The notes beneath the pieces were generated by a model. That model did not search any database and was not told where the DNA came from. It was given only the letters and a program-made list of their open reading frames with translations. The position numbers and the translations under genes were made by a program. From a bacterium (GTDB taxonomy: Bacteria; Nitrospinota_A; UBA7883; JACRGQ01): a DNA stretch of 24,065 bases. The DNA lies in NCBI GenBank assembly GCA_021815535.1, contig JAKAGL010000006.1, positions 1-24,065 of the forward strand. Reading direction: 5' to 3'. Below, one piece after another: positions 6,113 to 13,587 of the stretch (position 1 is the stretch's first letter; each line of letters opens with the position of its first letter).

Positions 6113-7132
6113 ATCAGCACACGTCTGGCCGATTACGACTTTCCCCTGCCGCCGGAGCTCATCGCCCGCTACCCGGCGGACAGGCGCGACCAATCGCGCC
6201 TGATGCGGCTGGATCGCGCCACCGGCGCCATATCGCATCACACCTTCGCCGACCTCCCGGCGTTGCTGGATCCGGGCGACGCGCTGGTGCTGAACGAAAC
6301 CCGCGTGATCCCCGCCCGCGTTTTCGGCAAAACCCCCGCGGGGGCCGAGATCGAACTGCTGGTCGTCCGCTTTGCCGGCGACGAAGTCATCGGCATGGTG
6401 CGCGGACTCAAAAAACTGAAGCCGGGGATGTCCCTTGATCTCGGCAAGGGGTTGAGCGCGGAATTTCTGCGCCGCGATGGAGACATGGGCGTTTTCAAAT
6501 TCCCGCTCCCCGAAGAGGCGCTGAAAAAATGGTTGCGCGATCACGGCAATATACCCCTCCCCCCCTATATGGAACGGGAAGAGGAACCGCTGGACCGGGA
6601 ACGGTATCAAACCGTCTTCGCCGCGAAGGATGGATCGTGCGCCGCGCCCACCGCCGGACTCCACTTCACACCGGAGCTTTTGGCGGATTTGGCGGAAAAG
6701 CACGTATTGCAAGAACAGATTTGCCTGCATGTGGGACCCGGCACGTTCAAACCGATCACCGAGGAAGATATCAGCCGCCACGCTATCGATCCGGAATACG
6801 CCAATGTGCCGAAAGCGTTATACAACAACCTGTTAGAAGTTAAAAATAGAGGCGGGCGTGTTGTGGCTGTCGGCACCACTGTCACCCGTTCCCTTGAAAC
6901 CGCCGCCCGCCATGGCGGAGAGTTCCACGGCCCTACCGCTCTTTACATCTCACCCGGCTTTGAATTTCGCCTTGTTAACTCATTGATTACAAACTTTCAT
7001 TTGCCGAAATCGTCACTGCTGGTACTGGCCTCTGCATTCGCCGGCCGGGAACGGATTTTGTCCGCGTACGCCGCCGCCATCCAAGAACGCTACCGTTTTT
7101 ACTCCTACGGCGACGCCATGTTGATAATATAA
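6113..7132 (+). CDS. queA: S-adenosylmethionine:tRNA ribosyltransferase-isomerase (queA), apparent ATC start
   Basis: QueA transfers and isomerises the ribosyl group of SAM onto 7-aminomethyl-7-deazaguanine at the tRNA wobble position, making epoxyqueuosine. Family motifs are present: LNETRVIPARVFG, IPLPPYMER, RYQTVFA, AAPTAGLHFT (about residue 178), GPGTFKPI, GTTVTRSLE and NFHLPKSSLL. The first ATG in frame is 6203, but the conserved N-terminus (LADYDFPLPPELIARYPADR) is encoded upstream of it. Between the preceding stop at 6107-6109 and 6203 there is no ATG, GTG or TTG in frame. ATC at 6113 has GGAG (6103-6106) exactly 6 bases upstream and gives a normal 339-residue enzyme beginning STRLADYDF. 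Either ATC is the start or the base at 6115 is a G-to-C change or error. CTG 6125 is another option. Confidence 0.88.
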   Translation: MSTRLADYDFPLPPELIARYPADRRDQSRLMRLDRATGAISHHTFADLPALLDPGDALVLNETRVIPARVFGKTPAGAEIELLVVRFAGDEVIGMVRGLKKLKPGMSLDLGKGLSAEFLRRDGDMGVFKFPLPEEALKKWLRDHGNIPLPPYMEREEEPLDRERYQTVFAAKDGSCAAPTAGLHFTPELLADLAEKHVLQEQICLHVGPGTFKPITEEDISRHAIDPEYANVPKALYNNLLEVKNRGGRVVAVGTTVTRSLETAARHGGEFHGPTALYISPGFEFRLVNSLITNFHLPKSSLLVLASAFAGRERILSAYAAAIQERYRFYSYGDAMLII

Positions 7133-7285
7133 CGACCATCTAAAAAAAATATTTTTATTCCATTCGTCCCGTTTTGTCGTAGCATTCATCATTAAGATGA
7201 TATCAGCGATATCACGCCAGACATTTCCCGATGCTGGAGCCATTTCTTTTTTCCATACCAACCATTTAAGGGGGAAGCTATTTAT

Positions 7286-7849
7286 ATGTTTGCCGAGCTT
7301 GACGGCCCAAAAACCGCTCTTGTTCAACCGTTCAACGACAACGGCGCGCTGGATGCCTGCCGCGATTGCTCTGGCGCAAAGTGCTGTGGGAATATAAAAC
7401 ACGGCGGCACCATCGAACCCCCATTTCTCACGTCATTCGACGTGGCACAGATTGGTAACTTCACCGGTTTGCACGCGGATATCTATTCTCAAACCGTTGT
7501 GAACCCGCACACGGGGAATACCGTCCGCTTTTTGAAAACAACCTCCCGTGAAGGTTGCCACTTCCTGAACGAAGGACGGTGCAGCATCCACGACCACCGC
7601 CCGATCGACTGCCGCCTTTTCCCGCTGGACCTGAAGATGGTGGAAGGCGAACTAACGTGGGTGATCTACAACTACCATCACTGCGAGCTTACCGAGCGCG
7701 ACATGGCGATCCTCGCAAAGCAGATGGGAACGGCGCTGACCGCGCTGGGAAGCGAAGCCGAGGATTACGCCACCGTTCCGGTGCCGGGGATGCAGAATCT
7801 TCCGTACAAGGTTGTCGGGCGGGCGCAGGAAAATCCGATAATCGTTTAA
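7286..7849 (+). CDS. YkgJ-type cysteine-cluster protein (putative Fe/Zn-chelating)
   Basis: This 187-residue protein has the YkgJ/PF03692 layout: C25-x2-C28-x4-CC (ACRDCSGAKCC), then GCHFLNEGRCSIHDHRPIDC with the typical C...C.IH..RP..CR.FP pattern. The clustered cysteines suggest iron or zinc binding; the cellular role is not known for most members. GGGGGAAG upstream of ATG 7286 is a strong ribosome-binding site. The gap 7133-7285 after queA is AT-rich and contains a poly-A/poly-T stretch (7141-7157), with no gene seen. The next 200 bp (7850-8049) hold no supported gene. Confidence 0.85.
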   Translation: MFAELDGPKTALVQPFNDNGALDACRDCSGAKCCGNIKHGGTIEPPFLTSFDVAQIGNFTGLHADIYSQTVVNPHTGNTVRFLKTTSREGCHFLNEGRCSIHDHRPIDCRLFPLDLKMVEGELTWVIYNYHHCELTERDMAILAKQMGTALTALGSEAEDYATVPVPGMQNLPYKVVGRAQENPIIV

Positions 7850-8047
7850 CCTCATCAAGGAGATTCGGCCATTCCCGCGGCCATATCACGTGGACCGGTT
7901 CATTGGCCTCCACTCGTTCGCTCGCCGCTCGCCTATGCGCCGCGCCGCTCCTTCTTCAATCGCGGGTGCCCACGCGGTTCGAAACCCGCTGTGCAAACTC
8001 AATTTCGGCGGTGAGAACAAACAAAGGGGTTAACAAAGTGAGAAGTT

Positions 8048-8139
<92 letters not shown>

Positions 8140-8243
8140 GTTGCAACAGGCATGCGGCGAGATCCGAGCGGCGCCGCGAAGCCTTTTTCAAACACACTCA
8201 TTTTCCGGACAAATGCCATCAGGGCAAGAGGTCATTTTTCACA

Positions 8244-8278
8244 CGGACAAACGTCCGGGCTGGAAGGCTTAGCCTTCC
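8244..8278. repeat. Two adjacent hairpins between the tRNA-Ser genes
   Basis: CGGAC-AAAC-GTCCG (8244-8257) and GGAAGGC-TTA-GCCTTCC (8262-8278) lie 4 bases apart in the 250-bp spacer 8140-8389. They could be processing or termination structures in the tRNA transcript, or a repeat. No gene is supported in this spacer. Confidence 0.4.
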
Positions 8279-8389
8279 TCCCCTCCTCCATCGGTCAATC
8301 AAGCACGGAACGCCACTTCCGCCTGTCGGGATGGCCCCCGCGGGCAGGATCGCCAATTCCGCGGTTCCATACATGCTGACCAGTTTTTT

Positions 8390-8479
8390 TGGCGGAGAGG
8401 GGGAGATTTGAACTCCCGGTACAGTTTCCCGTACAACGGTTTTCGAGACCGTCGCCTTCAACCGCTCGGCCACCTCTCC
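8390..8479 (-). tRNA. tRNA-Ser (anticodon CGA)
   Basis: The - strand gives a 90-nt class II tRNA with encoded CCA. The acceptor GGAGAGG and discriminator G are identical to those of the neighbouring tRNA-Ser(GGA). The anticodon loop is CTCGAAA (CGA, reading UCG), the variable arm is long (GTACGGGAAACTGTAC) and the T-loop is TTCAAAT. It is 12 bases downstream of the tRNA-Arg gene, so the two are surely co-transcribed. Confidence 0.96.
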
Positions 8480-8491
8480 ACTATAAAAAAA

Positions 8492-8569
8492 TGGTGCGCC
8501 CGAGAGGATTTGAACCTCTGACTTTCAGAACCGCAATCTGACGTTCTATCCGGGCTGAACTACGGGCGC
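8492..8569 (-). tRNA. tRNA-Arg (anticodon GCG)
   Basis: The - strand folds perfectly: acceptor GCGCCCG/CGGGCGC, D-stem GTTC/GAAC, anticodon stem TCAGA/TCTGA with loop TTGCGGT (anticodon GCG), variable AAGTC, T-stem AGAGG/CCTCT with loop TTCAAAT, discriminator A and encoded CCA. GCG decodes CGC and, by wobble, CGU arginine codons. Most bacteria use ACG (edited to ICG) for this box, so the GCG anticodon is notable. Confidence 0.93.
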
Positions 8570-8600
8570 ATAATGACCGGCTGCATTTCCGGAAACGGTA

Positions 8601-8629
8601 ATGATACATAAAACCGCGCCAAAGGGCAA
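8601..8629 (-). promoter_or_regulatory. Likely promoter of the tRNA cluster
   Basis: On the - strand TTGCCC (8629-8624) and TATCAT (8606-8601) are separated by 17 bp. The -10 ends 31 bp before the tRNA-Arg 5' end, a typical leader length. Confidence 0.5.
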
Positions 8630-8687
8630 TTAAAACCAATCATAAATGTAACCTTATTTTCACCGGAACTTGCCCCTAGTCCCACGG

Positions 8688-8999
8688 CTAGAATGTCGCG
8701 CTTTTTTCATATTCCTCAACCGAAACGGCGGAAAGCCTGCGGGCGTGGCGCAACCGGATGCCGTTTAAACGGCCTTCTTCAATAAGGCGACGGACGGTGG
8801 AATCCGAAACCCCCCAACGTTTAGCCACCTGCGCCACGGAAAGAAATTTCTGGGTCACAGCGGAAGCGGCTGTGACTTTTCCAACTCTATCCGTGGCTTT
8901 TCCGGCAGCCAGCGACCTCTTTGCCACTCCGTTATTCCCCCTCGATTCTTTCACCAACCCTTTCCCAATACCAGTTGCAATAACATTACCGCATTTCAT
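8688..8999 (-). CDS. Excisionase-like HTH (HTH_17/MerR-fold) DNA-binding protein
   Basis: This 103-residue protein has a C-terminal winged-helix domain of the excisionase/HTH_17 type at about residues 52-98: FLSVAQVAKRWGVSDSTVRR, LIEEGRLNGIRL, then a basic strand and an SVEEYEK end. The first 50 residues are basic, serine/alanine-rich and probably disordered. ATG 8999 is preceded by AGGAGGAG, a very strong ribosome-binding site, and by a near-consensus promoter. Such proteins are recombination directionality factors or small regulators. Here it stands next to tRNA genes, a classic integration neighbourhood, but no integrase or duplicated tRNA end is visible, so it may be a relic or simply a regulator. 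Confidence 0.75.
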   Translation of the reverse strand: MKCGNVIATGIGKGLVKESRGNNGVAKRSLAAGKATDRVGKVTAASAVTQKFLSVAQVAKRWGVSDSTVRRLIEEGRLNGIRLRHARRLSAVSVEEYEKSATF

Positions 9000-9019
9000 T
9001 CTTTTCTCCTCCTTGCGCC

Positions 9020-9069
9020 ATTTTATGTGCTTTTACGCACACTTGTCAACTGAATAAAATGTGCTTTTA
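9020..9069 (-). promoter_or_regulatory. Promoter of the HTH gene with flanking direct repeats
   Basis: On the - strand a perfect TTGACA (9049-9044) and TAAAAT (9025-9020) are 18 bp apart. ATGTGCTTTTA occurs twice, at 9025-9035 and 9059-9069, 34 bp apart in the same orientation. Each copy also carries a GTGC...GCAC half-symmetry (9027-9040 and 9061-9076). The repeats flank the -35 box and look like operator sites, possibly for the HTH protein itself. The rest of 9077-9208 is AT-rich and holds no gene I can see. Confidence 0.6.
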
Positions 9070-9208
9070 GGTGCACGACACAATAATTTTTGTGTTTATT
9101 TATCAAATAGATACCGAATAAATAAAATACAAAGAATATTTCAGCGCTCCCATTAAGGCAAGAAAATTGGAAATGCTGAGAAATTGCTTGGCGACTGGAA
9201 AGGAGGGG

Positions 9209-10165
9209 CTACTTTTTAGCGTCCATCACTTTCACCAGCTTGTTGATCTGGCGCATCATGGTTTGATAGCGGAATTCCACTCGGCGCTGGTCCTCAATCA
9301 ACCCCGCCACACTTTTGCGCAACTCGCCAATCAAGGTAGCGGTCTCTTCGTCGCCGCTGGCGCGTAGTTTTTCGGCCAACTTGCCCAGTTCTTCAACATG
9401 CCGTTTGCCTCCTTCGATGCCGTGAGCCTCCAGCGATGCCTCCGCCTTCACCTGTTCGGCGCTTGCCGTTCCCTGATAATACTGCTCGGTCTGCACCTTC
9501 AGCGGTGCGGCGTCGGCCCGCTCCACTTTCTTGGCCGCTATCGGCGCGGCAGCAGCAGCGGCGGCACCGGATTGCCCCCCCACTTTCGCCTGCAACGCCT
9601 TCATCACCTCACGCGATATCAGCTTGAATGTCTCCAGCACCCCGTCGCCGCGGAAGGCAACCGCCTTATTGGTAGGCACCTTGCGCGGATTGACCTTTTC
9701 CTCCAGCGTTTCCATCGGGGCCAGCTCGGGCAGATCGGTCTTGTTCCACTGGATCACCAGCGGAATGGTATTGATGTCCAATCCGTTTTCCTTGAGGTTC
9801 TCGGCCAAATTCTGATAACTGTCAATATTCGCCTGTAGCTGCGCCGCCTGCGAATCGGCGACGAACACCACGCCGTCGGCCCCTTTGAGCACCAGTTTGC
9901 GGGTGTTGTTGTAATAGGTCTGGCCCGGCACAGTGAACAGTTGCAGCTTGGTACGGAAGCCGCCGATGGTGCCAAGATCCACTGGCAGCAGATCGAAAAA
10001 AAGCGTGCGGTCGGTATCGGTCGCCAGCGAGACCATCTTGCCACGCGTGGTCGGATTCATCTTCTTGTGTAACTCTTCCAGGTTGGTGGTTTTGCCACAA
10101 AGCCCTGGGCCGTAATAAACGATCTTCGCCGTCACTTCGCGGGCGGCGTAATTGAACGAGACCAT
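9209..10165 (-). CDS. MglA-like small Ras-type GTPase with C-terminal coiled-coil extension
   Basis: Residues 1-195 are a complete MglA-type GTPase: MVSFNYAAREVTAKIVYYGP, Walker A GPGLCGKTT (19-27), SLATDTDRTLFFD, switch-2 PGQTYY (80-85), GVVFVADSQ and base-specificity motif NKTD (141-144). MglA proteins set cell polarity and control motility or pole-localised machinery. Unlike typical MglA, which ends near residue 195, this one continues for about 120 residues. An alanine-rich linker (about 197-206) leads to a charged segment and a C-terminal coiled coil with many R/E/K residues (about 255-318). ATG 10165 overlaps the stop of the upstream REC-TPR gene (TAATG), indicating translational coupling. 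The tail suggests a fixed partner or oligomerisation domain fused to the switch. Confidence 0.88.
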   Translation of the reverse strand: MVSFNYAAREVTAKIVYYGPGLCGKTTNLEELHKKMNPTTRGKMVSLATDTDRTLFFDLLPVDLGTIGGFRTKLQLFTVPGQTYYNNTRKLVLKGADGVVFVADSQAAQLQANIDSYQNLAENLKENGLDINTIPLVIQWNKTDLPELAPMETLEEKVNPRKVPTNKAVAFRGDGVLETFKLISREVMKALQAKVGGQSGAAAAAAAPIAAKKVERADAAPLKVQTEQYYQGTASAEQVKAEASLEAHGIEGGKRHVEELGKLAEKLRASGDEETATLIGELRKSVAGLIEDQRRVEFRYQTMMRQINKLVKVMDAKK

Positions 10166-11088
10166 TATTTCTGCCCAGCTTTGAGTGTGTTGTTGATAGC
10201 CATCAAACGGGTGGCCGCGTCACGGTATGTTTTGTCGGTCTTGTAGACCGCCCCCAGAAAATTAAAAGCTTCTTTAAGCATCCCCATTTCCTGCAATGTT
10301 ACACCAATTTCATAGCGGAAACCCATCACCTGCACCGGGTCCTGCGTGGACTGCGCGCCCGCCTTGAACCGCTCGATGGCCTCTTTGAACTTTTTAAGAT
10401 GGCGCAGACAAACCCCGGCCATGCTCAGCGCCTCCACACGGAAATTCGGATCGCCGGAGGCGCGTTCAAATTCCGCCAGCGCCTGCTCGTGCAGCCCCAT
10501 GTCCATGTAGCTCACTCCGAGGTTGTATATCGTCTCGCCATCGTTCTCGCCCAAATGTTCGTGCACCTTTTCGGAAAAATCGGCGAACATCTGCTTGAAG
10601 CTGTCGGTATCCATATCCGCCGCCGCGGCATCGGGTTGCGGGACCGGCCGCGCGGCAGGGGAGGGGGAGGGGGCGGCGGCTGGCGAGTAGAATTGTTCCT
10701 CTTGCATTTCCTCTTCCACCACCGGATTGAAAACCAGCTTGGCGCTGTTGACAATGAACTCGGTGTTGGCATCCTTGGTGAAATAGCTGGAGAGTTTGAG
10801 CTTGCGCAGCTTCACCTCCAGCGATACGTCGATCTGGTCTGCATACACAAAAATCTCCAGCCCCTTGAGGGCGGGATTGCCTTTCAACTCTTCCAAAAAA
10901 TGCATGGGATTGGCGTTTTTCGCATCGATATCCGTGACGATGATGCCCGGTTTGGCCGCTACGATCGCCCCGGCATCGGGGCCGCCGGTGACCACGTCGT
11001 ATCCGGCCTTCTGAAACAAGCCGGCAAGCCCCACCTTCTTGGTGAAATCGTCTTCAACGATATAAATTTTTCCCATTATCCCGATCAT
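10165..11088 (-). CDS. Receiver-domain protein with TPR repeats
   Basis: This is a 307-residue protein. Residues 5-125 form a response-regulator receiver domain: the IVEDD acidic pair (D13/D14), the putative phospho-acceptor D53 in IVTDID, and lysine K105 in SYFTKDA. A proline/alanine-rich linker (about 130-160) joins it to three or so TPR units (about 180-300: ETIYNLGVSYMDMGLHEQAL, ALSMAGVCLRHLKKFKEAIE, YEIGVTLQEMGMLKEAFNFL). There is no DNA-binding output domain, so it probably signals through protein contacts. Direct coupling to the MglA-like gene points to polarity or motility control. Two starts are possible: ATG 11088 (AAGGA nearby) or ATG 11076. It is divergent from the MFS gene; the 197-bp gap contains no other gene. 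Confidence 0.82.
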   Translation of the reverse strand: MIGIMGKIYIVEDDFTKKVGLAGLFQKAGYDVVTGGPDAGAIVAAKPGIIVTDIDAKNANPMHFLEELKGNPALKGLEIFVYADQIDVSLEVKLRKLKLSSYFTKDANTEFIVNSAKLVFNPVVEEEMQEEQFYSPAAAPSPSPAARPVPQPDAAAADMDTDSFKQMFADFSEKVHEHLGENDGETIYNLGVSYMDMGLHEQALAEFERASGDPNFRVEALSMAGVCLRHLKKFKEAIERFKAGAQSTQDPVQVMGFRYEIGVTLQEMGMLKEAFNFLGAVYKTDKTYRDAATRLMAINNTLKAGQK

Positions 11089-11285
11089 TCTTCCTTTAGC
11101 ATTCTTCTGCGGACATTCCTAATTCAACATTTTATCTTACACCAGCAACACCCCGGTAATGCTATTTAGCGGACAGCGGCAAAGCGGCCGGAAAGATTTG
11201 AACGCCGCCAGCGAAGCATGAGGAGAAGAAAACAGCTAGAATGAAAAAGGGCGGATCACATGCCGTTCCACAAAGGAGATACCGC

Positions 11286-12509
11286 ATGACCCCGAAAAAA
11301 GGGATTTTTCACGGCTTTGGCCGCAACGTATATGCCGCCGGGTTCGTCAGCCTGTTCATGGACATCAGCTCGGAGATGGTCTATTCGCTTGTGCCGCTCT
11401 TTCTCGCAAACACACTCGGCGTAAACAAATCCATCATCGGTTTTATCGAGGGGGTGGCCGAAAGCACCGCCAGCGTGTTGCGCGCGCTTTCCGGTTACAT
11501 CTCCGACAGGATGGGAACCCGCAAGTGGGTGATGGCGGCAGGCTATGGCATCTCGGTGCTTTCCCGCCCGTTGATCGCCATGGGGAACAATTGGGGAGAA
11601 GTGATGGTATACCGGTTCACTGACCGCTTCGGAAAGGGGATCCGCTCGGCGCCGCGCGATGCCATTATCGCTGAATCGACGCACCGCGAGTCGTTCGCGC
11701 GGGCCTTTAATTTTCACCGCGCGATGGATACTTTCGGGGCGGTGTTGGGACCGCTGTTCGCATTTATGCTCCTCGAGGCCTATCAAAACAATTATCGGCT
11801 TGTTTTTTGGCTCTCGATCATCCCCGGCGTTATCGCCGTAGCCCTCATCATTATTTTTATTCGGGACACGCCCACGCCCACATCCAAAAGCGGAGCAAAA
11901 ATCGAGCTGTCGATAAAAAACTTCAACTGGAAGTTCCGTCTTTTCCTTCTTATCGCCACGCTCTTCGCGCTGGGCAATGTCAGCGATTTCTTCCTGATCC
12001 TCCGCGCGCAGGATGTCGGCATTCCCGTGGTCACCATTCCGGTGGTCTATCTTTTTTTCAACCTGATCTATTCGCTCTTTGCCATCCCCGCCGGCATCTT
12101 GGCCGACAGCTACGGCAAGCGGCGGCTGATCCTCGCGGGCATGATACTTTTCGCCTTCCTTTTTTTTGGGTTTGCACAGGCTCAAACCCCGCGCACCATC
12201 TGGTTCCTCTTTGCCCTGTACGGCATCTTCATGGGACTGACCGAGGGGATACAAAAAGCCTACCTCGCCACCATAATCCCCGCGGAATACAAGGCGACCG
12301 CCTACGGCATTTTCAACTCCGCGGTTGGCATGGCGATGCTGCCCAGCGGCATCATCGCCGGATGGCTGTGGGATAAATACTCTCCGGCGGCCACCTTTTA
12401 TTTCGGCGCGGTCACCGCCACGCTTTCAGCCATCGCCTTCTCCGTCTACATCGGCTGGGCCGACCGTGAAAAGGCGCTGCACCAGCACCGCCCCGGCACG
12501 GTACAATAG
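11286..12509 (+). CDS. MFS transporter, 12-TM
   Basis: ATG 11286 is chosen because AGGAG (11274-11278) lies 7 bases upstream. The longer frame from ATG 11241 adds 15 polar residues and has a weaker signal. The 407-residue product has about 12 hydrophobic segments. The inter-helix motif DRMGTRKWVM after TM2 and the signature DRFGKGIRSAPRDAI (about residues 113-127) are typical of a group of uncharacterised MFS permeases. The second half repeats the pattern at ILADSYGKRRLILAGM. Substrate cannot be told from the sequence. It ends 7 bp before holB and may be co-transcribed with it, although the functions are unrelated. Confidence 0.85.
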   Translation: MTPKKGIFHGFGRNVYAAGFVSLFMDISSEMVYSLVPLFLANTLGVNKSIIGFIEGVAESTASVLRALSGYISDRMGTRKWVMAAGYGISVLSRPLIAMGNNWGEVMVYRFTDRFGKGIRSAPRDAIIAESTHRESFARAFNFHRAMDTFGAVLGPLFAFMLLEAYQNNYRLVFWLSIIPGVIAVALIIIFIRDTPTPTSKSGAKIELSIKNFNWKFRLFLLIATLFALGNVSDFFLILRAQDVGIPVVTIPVVYLFFNLIYSLFAIPAGILADSYGKRRLILAGMILFAFLFFGFAQAQTPRTIWFLFALYGIFMGLTEGIQKAYLATIIPAEYKATAYGIFNSAVGMAMLPSGIIAGWLWDKYSPAATFYFGAVTATLSAIAFSVYIGWADREKALHQHRPGTVQ

Positions 12510-12516
12510 GCGGCAG

Positions 12517-13587
12517 ATGGAACTGACATTCACCGGCATCTGGGGGCAGGAAAGGGCGTTGGGCGTATTGGCCCAAAGTCTGCGGCGCGGCGCGGTGGCC
12601 AGCGCCTACCTTTTCGCCGGTCCGCGCGGAACCGGCAAAACGACCGCCGCCCTCACCTTCGCCAAGGCGCTGCTCTGCGCGGGCGCCGATACCGTGCCCT
12701 GCGGCGTTTGCCGCCCCTGCAAGATGTACGAGGCCAAATCACACCCCGATTCCGTGCATGTGCATGTAAAAGATTCGCTGGTATATTTGATCCCTGACCT
12801 TACGGAAGAGATACCCGATTTAAGGGGAAAGCCCCGTGTGAAAACATTACGGGTCGATGAAATGAGAAAGATCATTTCCGCCCTTTCCATGAAATCCTAC
12901 ATGGGTGGACGCAAGGTCTGCATTGTTGAAGAAGCCGATACCATTATGCGGAAAGAAACCGCCAACGCGTTCCTCAAAACCCTGGAGGAACCACCGGGGG
13001 ATACCGTCATCATCCTCATTTCATCCAATCCGGCGGGGCTTTTGCCCACCATCGTTTCGCGGTGCCGCCAAATCCGTTTTGTGCCGATGCTCCCTGAAAA
13101 ACTGGCCCCGTTGCTGGAAGAAACGTTAGGAACCCTGCCGAACGAGGCGTTGCGCCTGGCCCAGCTCGCCGAGGGGTGCCCCGGCACGGCGCGCGGCGGA
13201 GGGATGGAAAAAATGAAAGAGATAGACGCCGCCGCAAGGGAATTGGCAGGGATGCTGCCGGACCTTGCCCCCGAGGCGATCATCCGCTTCGCCGAAAGCT
13301 GGAAAGAACGCCGGGTGGATATTCCGGCCCTGCTAGAACGGATACTCGAAACCCTGAGAATTGCACAACATAGCGCTTTAGACGTGCCATCGAATGCAAA
13401 CAATGATATTGTAAGGACTTATAACGGCATCCCGGATGAACGGGTTATGGATGGGTATGACGCCATTTTGGCGGCAAGACCCCAGTTGGTCTTTAACCCA
13501 AATGTACAGCTGTACCTGGAAGCGTTGCTTTTTAACGTACAATCGATAATTAAAAATGGATACCCGCTTGGATACACAACTGATTGA
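12517..13587 (+). CDS. holB: DNA polymerase III delta' subunit (clamp loader)
   Basis: ATG 12517 follows AGGCGG and gives 356 residues starting ELTFTGIWGQERALGVL, a normal HolB/DnaX-type N-terminus. Motifs are Walker A GPRGTGKTT (35-43), the four-cysteine zinc module (C54, C62, C65, C68), Walker B-like VCIVEEADT, FLKTLEEPP, and the SRC motif in TIVSRCRQIRF. A gamma/tau C-terminal extension is absent, so delta' is favoured over DnaX. It would open the beta clamp with DnaX and HolA. The gene overlaps ricT by 32 bp, and the holB-ricT-metG order is the same as in many bacteria (compare Bacillus holB-yaaT...metS). Bases 13360-13560 are locally AT-rich. Confidence 0.88.
   Translation: MELTFTGIWGQERALGVLAQSLRRGAVASAYLFAGPRGTGKTTAALTFAKALLCAGADTVPCGVCRPCKMYEAKSHPDSVHVHVKDSLVYLIPDLTEEIPDLRGKPRVKTLRVDEMRKIISALSMKSYMGGRKVCIVEEADTIMRKETANAFLKTLEEPPGDTVIILISSNPAGLLPTIVSRCRQIRFVPMLPEKLAPLLEETLGTLPNEALRLAQLAEGCPGTARGGGMEKMKEIDAAARELAGMLPDLAPEAIIRFAESWKERRVDIPALLERILETLRIAQHSALDVPSNANNDIVRTYNGIPDERVMDGYDAILAARPQLVFNPNVQLYLEALLFNVQSIIKNGYPLGYTTD

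Noticed and set aside
8219..8473. Open frame on the - strand reading MAERLKATVSKTV...
   Set aside because: It lies on the sense strand of tRNA-Ser(CGA) and continues into the spacer; not a protein gene.
12325..12516. Longer N-terminus for the holB frame
   Set aside because: It would overlap the MFS gene for 185 bases, and the family N-terminus starts at ATG 12517.
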